From assembly GCA_900552145.1 (NCBI GenBank), contig URYW01000073.1, forward strand, positions 1-8,712: 8,712 nt of DNA, read 5' to 3'. This document shows, piece by piece, positions 1 to 6,281 of this stretch. Every line of letters begins with the position of its first letter. Position 1 is the first letter of the stretch. Under the pieces are notes generated by a model. It saw only the letters and a program-made list of their open reading frames with translations, made no database searches and was not told where the DNA came from. This DNA comes from an uncultured Collinsella sp. (GTDB taxonomy: Bacteria > Actinomycetota > Coriobacteriia > Coriobacteriales > Coriobacteriaceae). Position numbers and translations under genes: made by a program.

Positions 1-517
1 GGACGTTGACCAGCAGATCCTGGGTGGCATCCACCACGGCCCGCACGCCGTGGCCCTCCAGCCCTGCCAGCAGCCGCTCGTAGGTGCTCTGAGAAAGGCT
101 CTTGGGGATGCTGCCCGCCAGAACGAGGATATCATCAGGCTGCAAGGTGTCCAGCTGGGCTTCCAGCTGCTGCATGGCGCTTTCCGGGATGCTGGGGCCT
201 GCGCCGTTCAGCTCAGTCTCGGTGCCGGCCTTGATCTTGACGTTGATGCGGGGCATGCCATCGGCCAAATGGATGAAATCGGTCCGGAGCCCCTGCGCGG
301 CCAGACCACGCTCCAGCCAGGCACCGGTCTCACCGGCCACAAAGCCCAGCGCCACGCTCTCGCAGCCCAGCTGTGCCAGCACACCGGACACATTGATGCC
401 CTTGCCGCCCAGCACGCAGTCCTCCCCGGCGGCGCGGTTCACCTCGCCCACCTCAAGGGGCCTGTCGAGACGGACGACATAATCGATGGCAGGATTGAAT
501 GTAACAGTGTAGATCAT
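1..517 (-). CDS. fruK: 1-phosphofructokinase (PfkB family), N-terminal part, cut by window edge
   Basis: Only the first 172 codons are present; the reading frame runs open to the left edge. The protein starts MIYTVTFNPAID, the typical N-terminus of FruK/LacC-type ribokinase-fold sugar kinases. It carries the PfkB signature GGKGINVS at residues 37-44 and the substrate-side stretch ETELNGAGP near residues 100-108. The family phosphorylates fructose 1-phosphate (delivered by a fructose PTS) with ATP to fructose 1,6-bisphosphate in the cytoplasm. Family members are about 300 residues, so roughly 40 percent is missing. The ATG overlaps the stop of the upstream regulator gene as ATGA, and an AAAGGAG at 526-532 lies 8 nt upstream, so start choice and translational coupling are well supported. 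The order regulator-kinase is the usual fruR-fruK layout of Firmicutes, where a fructose EII gene (fruA) commonly follows; that gene would lie outside the window. LacC (tagatose 6-phosphate kinase) is the main alternative; the DeoR neighbour favours FruK. Confidence 0.9.
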   Translation of the reverse strand, partial: MIYTVTFNPAIDYVVRLDRPLEVGEVNRAAGEDCVLGGKGINVSGVLAQLGCESVALGFVAGETGAWLERGLAAQGLRTDFIHLADGMPRINVKIKAGTETELNGAGPSIPESAMQQLEAQLDTLQPDDILVLAGSIPKSLSQSTYERLLAGLEGHGVRAVVDATQDLLVNV

Positions 518-1269
518 ACCTCGGTCTCCTTTATCAGAGTGTATTGCCGGTATTTGGGGTTGGGGCACCGGTTCGTCAGGATGGCACCGCTGTGCAGATC
601 ACAGATGACGGCGGGGTAGACCTGCGCGAATTTGGTGTCGTCCACCAGGAACCACGCCTCCCGCGCCCGGTGGAGAGCCGCAGCCTTGACAGCGGCCTCC
701 TCGGGATCTGGGGTGGTGAAGCCGGAACCCAGCGCCACGCCGTTGGCTCCCATGAAGGCTTTGGTGAAATTGTACTGCTGGATGGCAGTCAGCGCAGCCG
801 CCCCGATGATGGCCTCGGTCTGGGGCCGCAGCAGCCCGCCGGGCAGGAACACCCGGCAGCCCTTCTGGGCCAGCGTGCGGGCATGGGCCACGCCGTTGGT
901 CACATAGTTTGCCTGCAGGGCCTCGCCCTCCAGCGCCCGCACCAGTTCCAGCGTGGTGGAGCCTGCGTCGATGAACACAAAGTCCTCGGCGTGGATGAGG
1001 GCAGCGGCAGCCGCCGCAATGGCCCGCTTCTGGGGCACGGCCAGCGTCTCCTTGGCCTGCATGGTGGGTTCCTCGGCCTGGAAGCGGCTGTCCGGCAGAG
1101 TGGCTCCACCGTGCACCTTGTTCAGCTTGCCCAGCCGGTCCAGCTCCGTCAGGTCACGCCGGATGGTGGACTCGCTGGTGCCCAGCGCCTCGCACAGCTC
1201 CTGCACGGTAGCCGTGCGCTGTTTATTCAGCAGATCTAGGATCTGCCCAAACCGTTCTTCTGCTAACAT
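514..1269 (-). CDS. fruR: DeoR-family transcriptional regulator of fructose operon (FruR-like)
   Basis: The protein has 251 residues, the normal size for the DeoR family. The N-terminal winged helix-turn-helix covers about residues 3-57, with the family signature STIRRDL (34-40) followed by LNKVHGGA. The C-terminal sugar-phosphate sensor domain shows DAGSTT (101-106), YVTNG (122-126), the GG pair at 144-145, GANG (174-177) and VDDTKF (209-214), which form the phosphosugar pocket in this family. Such regulators usually repress an adjacent sugar operon until fructose 1-phosphate or a related phosphosugar binds. The start is MLAEERFG because AAAGGAG (1280-1286) sits 10 nt upstream and this is where family members begin; the frame stays open 36 codons further upstream, but that part looks like leader. 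Its stop overlaps the fruK start by 4 nt. A promoter and inverted repeats lie just upstream, consistent with autoregulation. The fructose assignment rests on the fruK neighbour. The sequence looks Clostridia-like, unlike the genes to its right. Confidence 0.9.
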   Translation of the reverse strand: MLAEERFGQILDLLNKQRTATVQELCEALGTSESTIRRDLTELDRLGKLNKVHGGATLPDSRFQAEEPTMQAKETLAVPQKRAIAAAAAALIHAEDFVFIDAGSTTLELVRALEGEALQANYVTNGVAHARTLAQKGCRVFLPGGLLRPQTEAIIGAAALTAIQQYNFTKAFMGANGVALGSGFTTPDPEEAAVKAAALHRAREAWFLVDDTKFAQVYPAVICDLHSGAILTNRCPNPKYRQYTLIKETEV

Positions 1270-1316
1270 GGGCTGTTTTCTCCTTTGCGCCCCGTCTCTG
1301 ACGGTTTTTAGCGTTC

Positions 1317-1368
1317 TTTGACGAGTTTTGGTGGTTTGCATCTTTATTATAGCAAGAGCTCCGTCAAA
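1317..1368. repeat. TTTGACG inverted repeat bracketing the fruR -10 box, possible operator
   Basis: TTTGACG at 1317-1323 and its exact complement CGTCAAA at 1362-1368 are 45 bp apart and flank the predicted -10 box; the right arm touches the -35 box. A related TGACGG occurs at 1299-1304. The geometry suits a regulator such as FruR binding two half-sites about four helical turns apart, but no consensus is known to me for this regulator. The 7-bp arms could occur by chance. Confidence 0.35.
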
Positions 1369-1373
1369 ATCAA
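1346..1373 (-). promoter_or_regulatory. Probable sigma-A type promoter of fruR-fruK
   Basis: On the minus strand a perfect -10 box TATAAT (1346-1351) is preceded, after a 16-bp spacer, by a -35-like TTGATT (1368-1373). The start of transcription would fall about 70 nt upstream of the fruR ATG. The AT-rich stretch is the only one of its kind in this part of the window. Direct sequence observation; activity is inferred. Confidence 0.65.
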
Positions 1374-1393
1374 TCATTTCCGGTCAATTTCAC

Positions 1394-1442
1394 GCACAAA
1401 ATTTCTCTCCGATTTTTGTGCACATCTGCCAAGGCACAAAAA
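1394..1442. repeat. Three alternating GCACAAAA copies spaced 20-21 bp, upstream of fruR promoter
   Basis: GCACAAAA is found at 1394-1401, as its complement TTTTGTGC at 1414-1421, and again at 1435-1442. Start-to-start spacing is 20 and 21 bp, close to two helical turns. The nearest copy is about 20 bp upstream of the fruR -35 box. The last copy overlaps the T-tract of the terminator at 1438-1475, so its A-run has another explanation. It may be an activator or repressor site; this is inference from spacing only. Confidence 0.3.
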
Positions 1443-1475
1443 AGAGCCGCTGTGCGTACCAATGCACAGCGGCTC
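1438..1475 (-). terminator. Strong intrinsic terminator of the hydrogenase/substrate-binding-protein operon
   Basis: A perfect 12-bp GC-rich stem (arms 1444-1455 and 1464-1475, arm sequence GAGCCGCTGTGC) with an 8-nt loop is followed on the minus strand by six T residues (1443-1438). It begins 22 nt after the stop codon of the substrate-binding protein gene. There is no T-run on the other side, so it acts only on minus-strand transcripts. It separates this operon from fruR-fruK. Confidence 0.92.
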
Positions 1476-1497
1476 CGGAGAGATGGTTTGCTCGGAA

Positions 1498-2556
1498 TTA
1501 TTCAGCCGTCCAGTAGAAATCGTCACCGGGCAGCGCGCCGCCCACGGCGGCGGGGGCGGCGTCAAACAGCACCTGCAGGTAAGCAGAAGCATCTGCCTTC
1601 AGCTCGTCGCCGGTCAGGCAGACGATGTTGCAGTTGGGCAGGGCCTTTTTGGCAATGGCAGCCTTGGCCACCACGCCCCGCTCTTCGCACAGGGCAGCGG
1701 TGCCGTCCAGGTCGGTGTTGGCGGCTTCCACGCTCTTGGCGTAGTCGGTCAGGAATGCAGCCACCACGTCCGGGTGTTCCTCGGCATACTCCTTGCGCAC
1801 CACGGTCACGCCCGTCAGCAAACGGGAGCCCGTGTCACCCGCCAGTTCGTCCCACACATCAGTCAGGCTCACCGGTGCCGACAGCTTGCCCTCGCTCTTG
1901 GCGATGGCAGCGGTCTTGAACGGCTCCGGCAGCACGCCCACGGCGGACGGGTCGGCAAGCAGGGCCGACAGCACCTCGGTGGGCTCGCTCTTAAACTCGA
2001 GCGCCACCTGGCCGGTCAGGCCCGCGCGCTCCAGCAGGTAGTTCATGACGTACTCTGGCGTGGTGCCCTTGCCCGTCATGTAGACGGTGCGACCCGCCAG
2101 ATCGCCAAACGAGGTCACACTCGCGTCGCCCGTCACCACGTTCAGCACGCCCAGCGTGTTGATGTCGATGACCTGCACCGCGCCCTCGGTCTTGTTGTAG
2201 AGCACGCTCGCTACGTTGGCCGGCACCAGGGCAATGTCGATATCGCCCTGAATGACCTTGGGCACAATCTCGTCGGCGGCGGTGTTGATCGCAAAGTCGA
2301 ACTCATTGTCCGTCTCGCCATCGGCCGCCCGGTCCATAAACTGCACCAGACCAATCGAGGTCGGCCCCTTGAGCGAGGCGACGTGCACCTCGACCGGCTC
2401 TGCAGCAGCACCGGCGCCGTCTGTGGCAGCCGAACCCGCGGCGGACCCGGCACCGGCAGCCCCGCCGCCACAGCCCGCGAGCGCAAGCGACAGGGCGCCC
2501 GCGGCGAGCGCCGAGGCAAACCCCCGGCGCGACATCTCAACATCAAACGCGCGCAT
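1498..2556 (-). CDS. ABC-transporter substrate-binding lipoprotein (SsuA/TauA/NMT1-like)
   Basis: The protein has 352 residues. The N-terminus carries a twin-arginine-like motif SRRGF (9-13), a hydrophobic segment and a lipobox LAGC with the lipidated Cys at 29, so it is probably exported (perhaps by Tat) and membrane anchored. A Gly/Ala/Ser-rich linker (about 30-53) precedes a periplasmic-binding fold of the type that binds small organic ligands (sulfonate/thiamine-precursor class): KGPTSIGLVQFM (63-74) and DIDIALVPANVASVLY match the family's early strands, and LPEPF lies near the middle. The ligand cannot be read from sequence. The start lies 2 nt after the hydA stop, with GAGGGG (2568-2573) 11 nt upstream; a second ATG 7 codons in (2535) would also keep the signal peptide but has a poor ribosome site. 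It is the last gene before a terminator, and no permease or ATPase gene is seen. Codon use shifts in the last third: all 14 Glu codons upstream of 1890 are GAG, while 5 of 9 from 1848 to the end are GAA, hinting at a mosaic gene. Confidence 0.85.
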   Translation of the reverse strand: MRAFDVEMSRRGFASALAAGALSLALAGCGGGAAGAGSAAGSAATDGAGAAAEPVEVHVASLKGPTSIGLVQFMDRAADGETDNEFDFAINTAADEIVPKVIQGDIDIALVPANVASVLYNKTEGAVQVIDINTLGVLNVVTGDASVTSFGDLAGRTVYMTGKGTTPEYVMNYLLERAGLTGQVALEFKSEPTEVLSALLADPSAVGVLPEPFKTAAIAKSEGKLSAPVSLTDVWDELAGDTGSRLLTGVTVVRKEYAEEHPDVVAAFLTDYAKSVEAANTDLDGTAALCEERGVVAKAAIAKKALPNCNIVCLTGDELKADASAYLQVLFDAAPAAVGGALPGDDFYWTAE

Positions 2557-2558
2557 CG

Positions 2559-4370
2559 CTAGTACGTCCCCTCGTTGGGCATCGTCCATGCGTGATGGTC
2601 GGTATGCAGCAGCTCCTCGGCCAGCGGCGAGAGCGGCTCGCCCAAGAACTCGCGGTAGCACGCCTGGACATCGGGATTCTCGTGCGAGAAGCGAATGTCC
2701 GCAGCGGCATCCAGGCCCCAGAGCACCTGGCCACGCTCGGCTGCCAGCTCGCAGCCGTCGTGGATGGGCTGACCGCCGCCACCGACGCAGCCGCCCGGGC
2801 ACGCCATGACCTCAACGAAGTCATAGCTCGCACGGCCGTCGCGAATCGCGTCGAGCAGACGGGCGGCGTTGCCCAGCCCGTGCGCCACGGCGACGCGCAC
2901 CCCGGTGCCATCGATATCGGCCACGGCTTCCTTCCAGCCGTCCAGCCCGCGCACATCGGTAAAGAAATCGGCATCGGGGTTCTTGCCCGTCACCAGGTAA
3001 TAGGCCGAGCGCACGGCGGCCTCCATCACGCCGCCCGTGGCGCCAAAGCTCACACCCGCGCCCGTGCCAAAGCCCAGCGGCGTGTCGAGCGGCGCCTCGA
3101 CCAACGTGTCCACGCTCACGTGGTTCGCGCGGATCATACGTACCATCTCGCGCACCGTCAGCGCAACGTCCACATCGGGCGTGCCGTCCTCGCCCACCAT
3201 GCTCGGCAGCGCGCACTCGGCCTTCTTGGCCGTGCACGGCATCACGGACACCACAAACAGACGCTCGGGCTCCACGCCCAGCACCTTGGCGTAGTAGGTC
3301 TTGGCGATGGCGCCAAACATCTGCTGCGGCGACTTTGACGTAGACAGGCTGTCGACAAACTCGGGGTAACGCGCCTTCACAAAGCGCACCCAGCCCGGGC
3401 AGCAGCTCGTGCACATGGGCCAGCCACGGCTGTCGCCCTCGCCCTTGGCGGCCTTACCCAGGCGCTCGAGCAGCTCGGAGCCCTCCTCCATAATGGTGAG
3501 GTCGGCCGAGAAATCGGTGTCGAACACGTACTCAAAGCCAACGCGGCGCAGCGCACAGGCCAAGCGCTCAACGGTGGCCTCCTCGCGAGATATGCCGAGT
3601 TCCTCTCCCCAGGCGCTACGCACGGCCGGCGCAATCTGCACCAGCACGATCTTGTCGGGATCGGCGATGGCATCGAACACGGTCTCGGTATCGTCACGCT
3701 CGCGCAGGGCGCCCGTCGGGCAATGCGTGATGCACTGGCCGCACGCGACGCAATCGGTCTTGCCGATCGGCGCACGCCCGCGGGTGCCCACGGCGGTATG
3801 CGTGGCGCGGTTGGTCAGATCCCAAATCCCTAAGCCCTGCACGCTCTCGCACACCTTGATGCAGCGCATGCATTTGATGCACTTGTCGTTATCGCGGATG
3901 ATGGGGAAATCGAAATCCCAGCCCTCGCGCGCCAGGTGCTGCTCGTACGGCAGATAGAAGATGCCCAGGTCGTTGGCGATGGTCTGCAGGTTGCAGTTAC
4001 CACTGCGCACGCAGCTCGTACAGCGCGAGTCGTGCTGGGACAGCAGCAGCTGCACGTTGGTGCGACGCGCCTCGCGGGCCTTGGCGCTGTTAGTGTGGAC
4101 CACCATGCCGTCGAGCACGTAGTTGTTGCAGGCGGCAACCAGCTGGTCGCAGCCCTCAACCTCGACCACGCACACGCGGCAACCGCCGATCTCGTTTAGA
4201 TCGCGCAGGTAGCACAGGGTGGGAATCTGGATGCCGGCGGACTTGGCCGCGTCCAGGATCGTGGTGTGCTCGGGTACCATGACCTCGCAATTATCGATAG
4301 TGAGCTTGACCATGTTGAGTGCTCCGCTTTCGGTGTTGTCGCTGACAGTGGGGTTGTTGGGCTCTACCAT
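2559..4370 (-). CDS. hydA: [FeFe] hydrogenase catalytic subunit with NuoG-like N-terminus
   Basis: This 603-residue protein is a complete group A [FeFe] hydrogenase, catalysing 2H+ + 2e- to H2 in the cytoplasm. In order it has a [2Fe-2S] domain (Cys 53, 64, 67, 81), a His-ligated [4Fe-4S] site HxxxCxxCxxxxxC (His113, Cys117, 120, 126), two ferredoxin clusters (Cys 164, 167, 170, 174 and 207, 210, 213, 217) and the H-cluster domain. All three H-cluster motifs are intact: TSCCPGW (Cys323 as proton-relay equivalent, Cys324 ligand), MPCTAKKAE (Cys379) and ACPGGCVGG (Cys524, Cys528). A C-terminal small-subunit-like segment (about 550-592, with HENP and LLHT) completes the fold. The N-terminal wiring resembles NuoG and the HydA subunit of multimeric NAD(P)-linked hydrogenases. 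The chosen ATG overlaps the end of the upstream gene by 7 nt (ATGGTAG) and has GGGAGG 8 nt upstream. An alternative start 19 codons later (4313, MVKLTID) fits the family N-terminus better and has a GGAG 9 nt upstream. The maturases HydE/F/G are not in the window. Confidence 0.96.
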   Translation of the reverse strand: MVEPNNPTVSDNTESGALNMVKLTIDNCEVMVPEHTTILDAAKSAGIQIPTLCYLRDLNEIGGCRVCVVEVEGCDQLVAACNNYVLDGMVVHTNSAKAREARRTNVQLLLSQHDSRCTSCVRSGNCNLQTIANDLGIFYLPYEQHLAREGWDFDFPIIRDNDKCIKCMRCIKVCESVQGLGIWDLTNRATHTAVGTRGRAPIGKTDCVACGQCITHCPTGALRERDDTETVFDAIADPDKIVLVQIAPAVRSAWGEELGISREEATVERLACALRRVGFEYVFDTDFSADLTIMEEGSELLERLGKAAKGEGDSRGWPMCTSCCPGWVRFVKARYPEFVDSLSTSKSPQQMFGAIAKTYYAKVLGVEPERLFVVSVMPCTAKKAECALPSMVGEDGTPDVDVALTVREMVRMIRANHVSVDTLVEAPLDTPLGFGTGAGVSFGATGGVMEAAVRSAYYLVTGKNPDADFFTDVRGLDGWKEAVADIDGTGVRVAVAHGLGNAARLLDAIRDGRASYDFVEVMACPGGCVGGGGQPIHDGCELAAERGQVLWGLDAAADIRFSHENPDVQACYREFLGEPLSPLAEELLHTDHHAWTMPNEGTY

Positions 4371-6196
4371 TCCAGGTTCCTCCCTCCGCGGAACGCGCCA
4401 AAGCCAAAGTGGTCGCAACGCAGGCAGCGGCTTGCCTCCTGGCGTGCCTCCTCCTCGGTAAGGCCCTGCTCGACCAGATTCCAATCGTGGATGCGCTCGC
4501 CGGCCTCGCGCTCGCCCAGCTCGCAGCGGCCGCACTCGTGCTTGCCCTTAAACTGCACGGTCGGCAGCTCAACGTCGAGCTTGATCTTGTGGTCGAAGCC
4601 CAGGTAGCGGTCGATATTTGCCGAAGCCACGCGGCCGGCGTTGATGGCACGGATGACGGTGGCGGGACCGGTCTGACAGTCGCCGCCGCTAAAGAGACCG
4701 TCGAAGTTAGGCACGGCGCCATCCGAATCGGTGACCACGCAGCCCCACTTGCAGGCGATGCCCATGTCCTCAAACGGCTTGGAATCGATGTCCTGGCCAA
4801 TGGCCACAAACACGCGCTCGCAGGGAATGACGCGCTCGGGCGTGGCGGCGGCACGCGGGGCCGGACGCCCACGACGGGGCTCGCCGATAATCTGCGGCTG
4901 CACGCGCAGGCCGCTCACGCGACCTTCCTCGCCCGTCTCGATAGCGAGCGGTGCGGTGAGCTCCAGAACCTCGCAGCCCTCGGCCTGGGCGCCGGCAATC
5001 TCGGCATCCTGGGCCGTCATGTCGCAGATGCGACGGCGGTAGACGATGCTCACCTTTTCGGCACCGCAGCGCACGGCAGAGCGCGCCACGTCCATGGCCA
5101 CATTGCCGCCGCCGATGACGCACACGCGCTGGCCGCTCAGGTCGGGCAGCTCGTCGTCGCCGATGGCACGCAGCATCTTGACGGCCGACTCCACGCCGGG
5201 AGCCTCTTCGCCCGGAAGGCCGAGCTTCTTGTCGCTGTGGGCGCCAATGGCCAGGTAGACGGCATCGAACTCGTCGCGCAGGCGGGCAAGCTCCTCGCCG
5301 TTCACGGAATGGTCGAGTTCCACGTCGATGCCGGCGCTCAAGATCCAGTCGATCTCGGCCTGCAGGCGCTCGCGCGGCAGACGGTAGCTGGGAATGCCAT
5401 AGCGCAGCATGCCGCCCAGGTGGTGGCGCTGCTCAAAGATGGTCACCTTATGGCCCATCACGGCCAGGTAGTAGGCACAGGAAAGGCCGGCCGGGCCGCC
5501 GCCAATCACGGCGATGCGCTTGCCGGTGTTGTCGGCCACGCTGGGCTTGTAATCGTTGAGGTCGCTGTGCTCAACGGCAAAACGCTTGAGGGCGAGGATG
5601 TTCATGGGATCGTCGACCATGCCGCGACGGCAGTGCATCTCGCAGGGATGCTCGCACACCAAGCCGCAGACGAGCGGCAGCGGATTGTTCTTGCGGATGA
5701 CCTTGACGGCATCGGCATAGCGACCGGCCTCGACGAGCGAAATGTAACCGGGAATGTCGACGTGCGCCGGGCAGCCCGAGACGCACGGGACGCGGGCCTC
5801 GCGGTCAAAGCCACAGGAGTGCTCGCGGATGTGGTGCTCAAAATCGTCGCGGAAACCACGGATAGCCGTAAGCGCCATGGCGCCGGCCTCGTAACCGATG
5901 GCGCAGTCGCTCGAAAGATAGATGGTGCGGGCAGTGCGCTCAATCAAGTTGAGCGTGGACTCGTCGGCGCGGCCCTCGAGCACATCGGCGAGCAGATCGC
6001 TCAGCGCGCTCAGGCCCACGCGGCAGGGCGTGCACTTGCCGCAGCTCTGGGTGGAGCACAGGTTGACGAGCGCCGCCGTAAACTCGACGGGGCATGGGGC
6101 GAGCGAACTCACCGCCAGACGGCGTCCAAGCGCATCGTGCAGGTCGTCCATGACGGCCTGAGCGTGGCTGCGTTCCATTACGTGCAGTCGTGCCAT
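4364..6196 (-). CDS. NuoF Fe-S domain fused to GltD-like FAD/NAD(P) oxidoreductase, hydrogenase electron-input subunit
   Basis: The protein has 610 residues and looks like a fusion. Residues about 35-125 match the C-terminal [4Fe-4S] helical domain of NuoF/HydB: SCGKCTPCR (51-59) supplies three Cys and DCAIG (97-101) the fourth. The FMN/NADH-binding part of NuoF is absent. Residues about 128-215 match the N-terminal Fe-S domain of GltD/DPYD-type proteins (Cys 138, 142, 177, 181, 185, 189). An FAD-binding GGGPAG (232-237) and an NAD(P)-binding GGGNVAMD (362-369) follow, with a GGD FAD motif at 504-506. The C-terminus has two more CxxC pairs (555/558 and 591/594). I infer that it takes electrons from NAD(P)H, or passes them to it, and exchanges them with HydA next door. 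The start at 6196 is chosen because GAGGGG sits 5 nt upstream; an in-frame ATG at 6211 has no ribosome site. It is the first gene of the operon and overlaps hydA by 7 nt. The specificity for NADH or NADPH is not visible. Generic annotation would call it an FAD-dependent oxidoreductase or glutamate synthase small subunit; no large glutamate synthase subunit is present. Confidence 0.88.
   Translation of the reverse strand: MARLHVMERSHAQAVMDDLHDALGRRLAVSSLAPCPVEFTAALVNLCSTQSCGKCTPCRVGLSALSDLLADVLEGRADESTLNLIERTARTIYLSSDCAIGYEAGAMALTAIRGFRDDFEHHIREHSCGFDREARVPCVSGCPAHVDIPGYISLVEAGRYADAVKVIRKNNPLPLVCGLVCEHPCEMHCRRGMVDDPMNILALKRFAVEHSDLNDYKPSVADNTGKRIAVIGGGPAGLSCAYYLAVMGHKVTIFEQRHHLGGMLRYGIPSYRLPRERLQAEIDWILSAGIDVELDHSVNGEELARLRDEFDAVYLAIGAHSDKKLGLPGEEAPGVESAVKMLRAIGDDELPDLSGQRVCVIGGGNVAMDVARSAVRCGAEKVSIVYRRRICDMTAQDAEIAGAQAEGCEVLELTAPLAIETGEEGRVSGLRVQPQIIGEPRRGRPAPRAAATPERVIPCERVFVAIGQDIDSKPFEDMGIACKWGCVVTDSDGAVPNFDGLFSGGDCQTGPATVIRAINAGRVASANIDRYLGFDHKIKLDVELPTVQFKGKHECGRCELGEREAGERIHDWNLVEQGLTEEEARQEASRCLRCDHFGFGAFRGGRNLEW
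4379..4384 (-). promoter_or_regulatory. hydA ribosome-binding site inside the upstream gene
   Basis: GGGAGG on the minus strand lies 8 nt before the ATG at 4370 and is contained in the last codons of the flavoprotein gene. It supports the start at 4370 over the internal start at 4313 and indicates translational coupling. Confidence 0.6.
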
Positions 6197-6201
6197 AAGA
6201 T

Positions 6202-6207
6202 CCCCTC
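6202..6207 (-). promoter_or_regulatory. Ribosome-binding site deciding the start of the flavoprotein fusion
   Basis: GAGGGG on the minus strand ends 5 nt before the ATG at 6196. The in-frame ATG at 6211 lies upstream of it and has no comparable site, so translation should begin at 6196. Confidence 0.6.
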
Positions 6208-6217
6208 TCATGCGGCA

Positions 6218-6237
6218 GCCCGGAGGCGAGGCCGGGC
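6218..6237 (-). repeat. GC-rich hairpin in the leader of the hydrogenase operon
   Basis: Perfect 6-bp arms GCCCGG (6218-6223) and CCGGGC (6232-6237) enclose an 8-nt loop. The hairpin is 10 nt upstream of the ribosome site. On the minus strand its loop carries CCTC, which could pair with the GAGG of the ribosome site. Direct observation of the repeat; any regulatory role is speculative. Confidence 0.3.
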
Positions 6238-6260
6238 GAAATTGCTACACGCACAACACT

Positions 6261-6281
6261 GACCTAAAAAGTTGTTAGGTC
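6261..6281. promoter_or_regulatory. GACCTAA/TTAGGTC palindrome upstream of the hydrogenase operon, possible operator
   Basis: Perfect 7-bp inverted arms (6261-6267 and 6275-6281) flank a 7-nt spacer, 64 nt upstream of the flavoprotein start. A symmetric AT-containing site at this distance fits a dimeric regulator. It does not match the Rex or FNR consensus known to me. I could not place a convincing -35/-10 pair in 6282-6382, so the promoter of this operon is not called. Confidence 0.4.

Noticed and set aside
1346..1367. TTGACG as the -35 box of the fruR promoter
   Set aside because: It lies only 10 bp from the TATAAT, too short for sigma-70 type recognition; TTGATT at 16 bp was preferred.
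1270..1377. 36-codon extension of FruR
   Set aside because: It contains the -10 box and lies before the ribosome site; FruR relatives begin at MLAEERF.
1318..2562. A 414-codon open frame on the plus strand opposite the substrate-binding protein
   Set aside because: It shows no recognisable domain, runs through the terminator hairpin and the fruR promoter, and is a by-product of GC-biased codons on the other strand.
2557..2802. N-terminal extension of the substrate-binding protein
   Set aside because: It would lie inside hydA and bury the lipoprotein signal peptide; the signal peptide fixes the start at 2556 or 2535.
4371..4535. N-terminal extension of HydA in the open frame
   Set aside because: These 55 codons are Arg/Gly/Pro-rich and overlap the flavoprotein C-terminus in another frame; HydA family N-termini and the ribosome site support a start at 4370 or 4313.
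4364..6196. Glutamate synthase small subunit as the function of the flavoprotein fusion
   Set aside because: The GltD-like module is fused to a NuoF cluster domain and sits with hydA; no glutamate synthase large subunit is nearby.
4409..6262. A 617-codon open frame on the plus strand opposite the flavoprotein fusion
   Set aside because: It is rich in His/Ala/Val from antisense reading of high-GC codons, shows no domain, and lies opposite a gene with intact family motifs.
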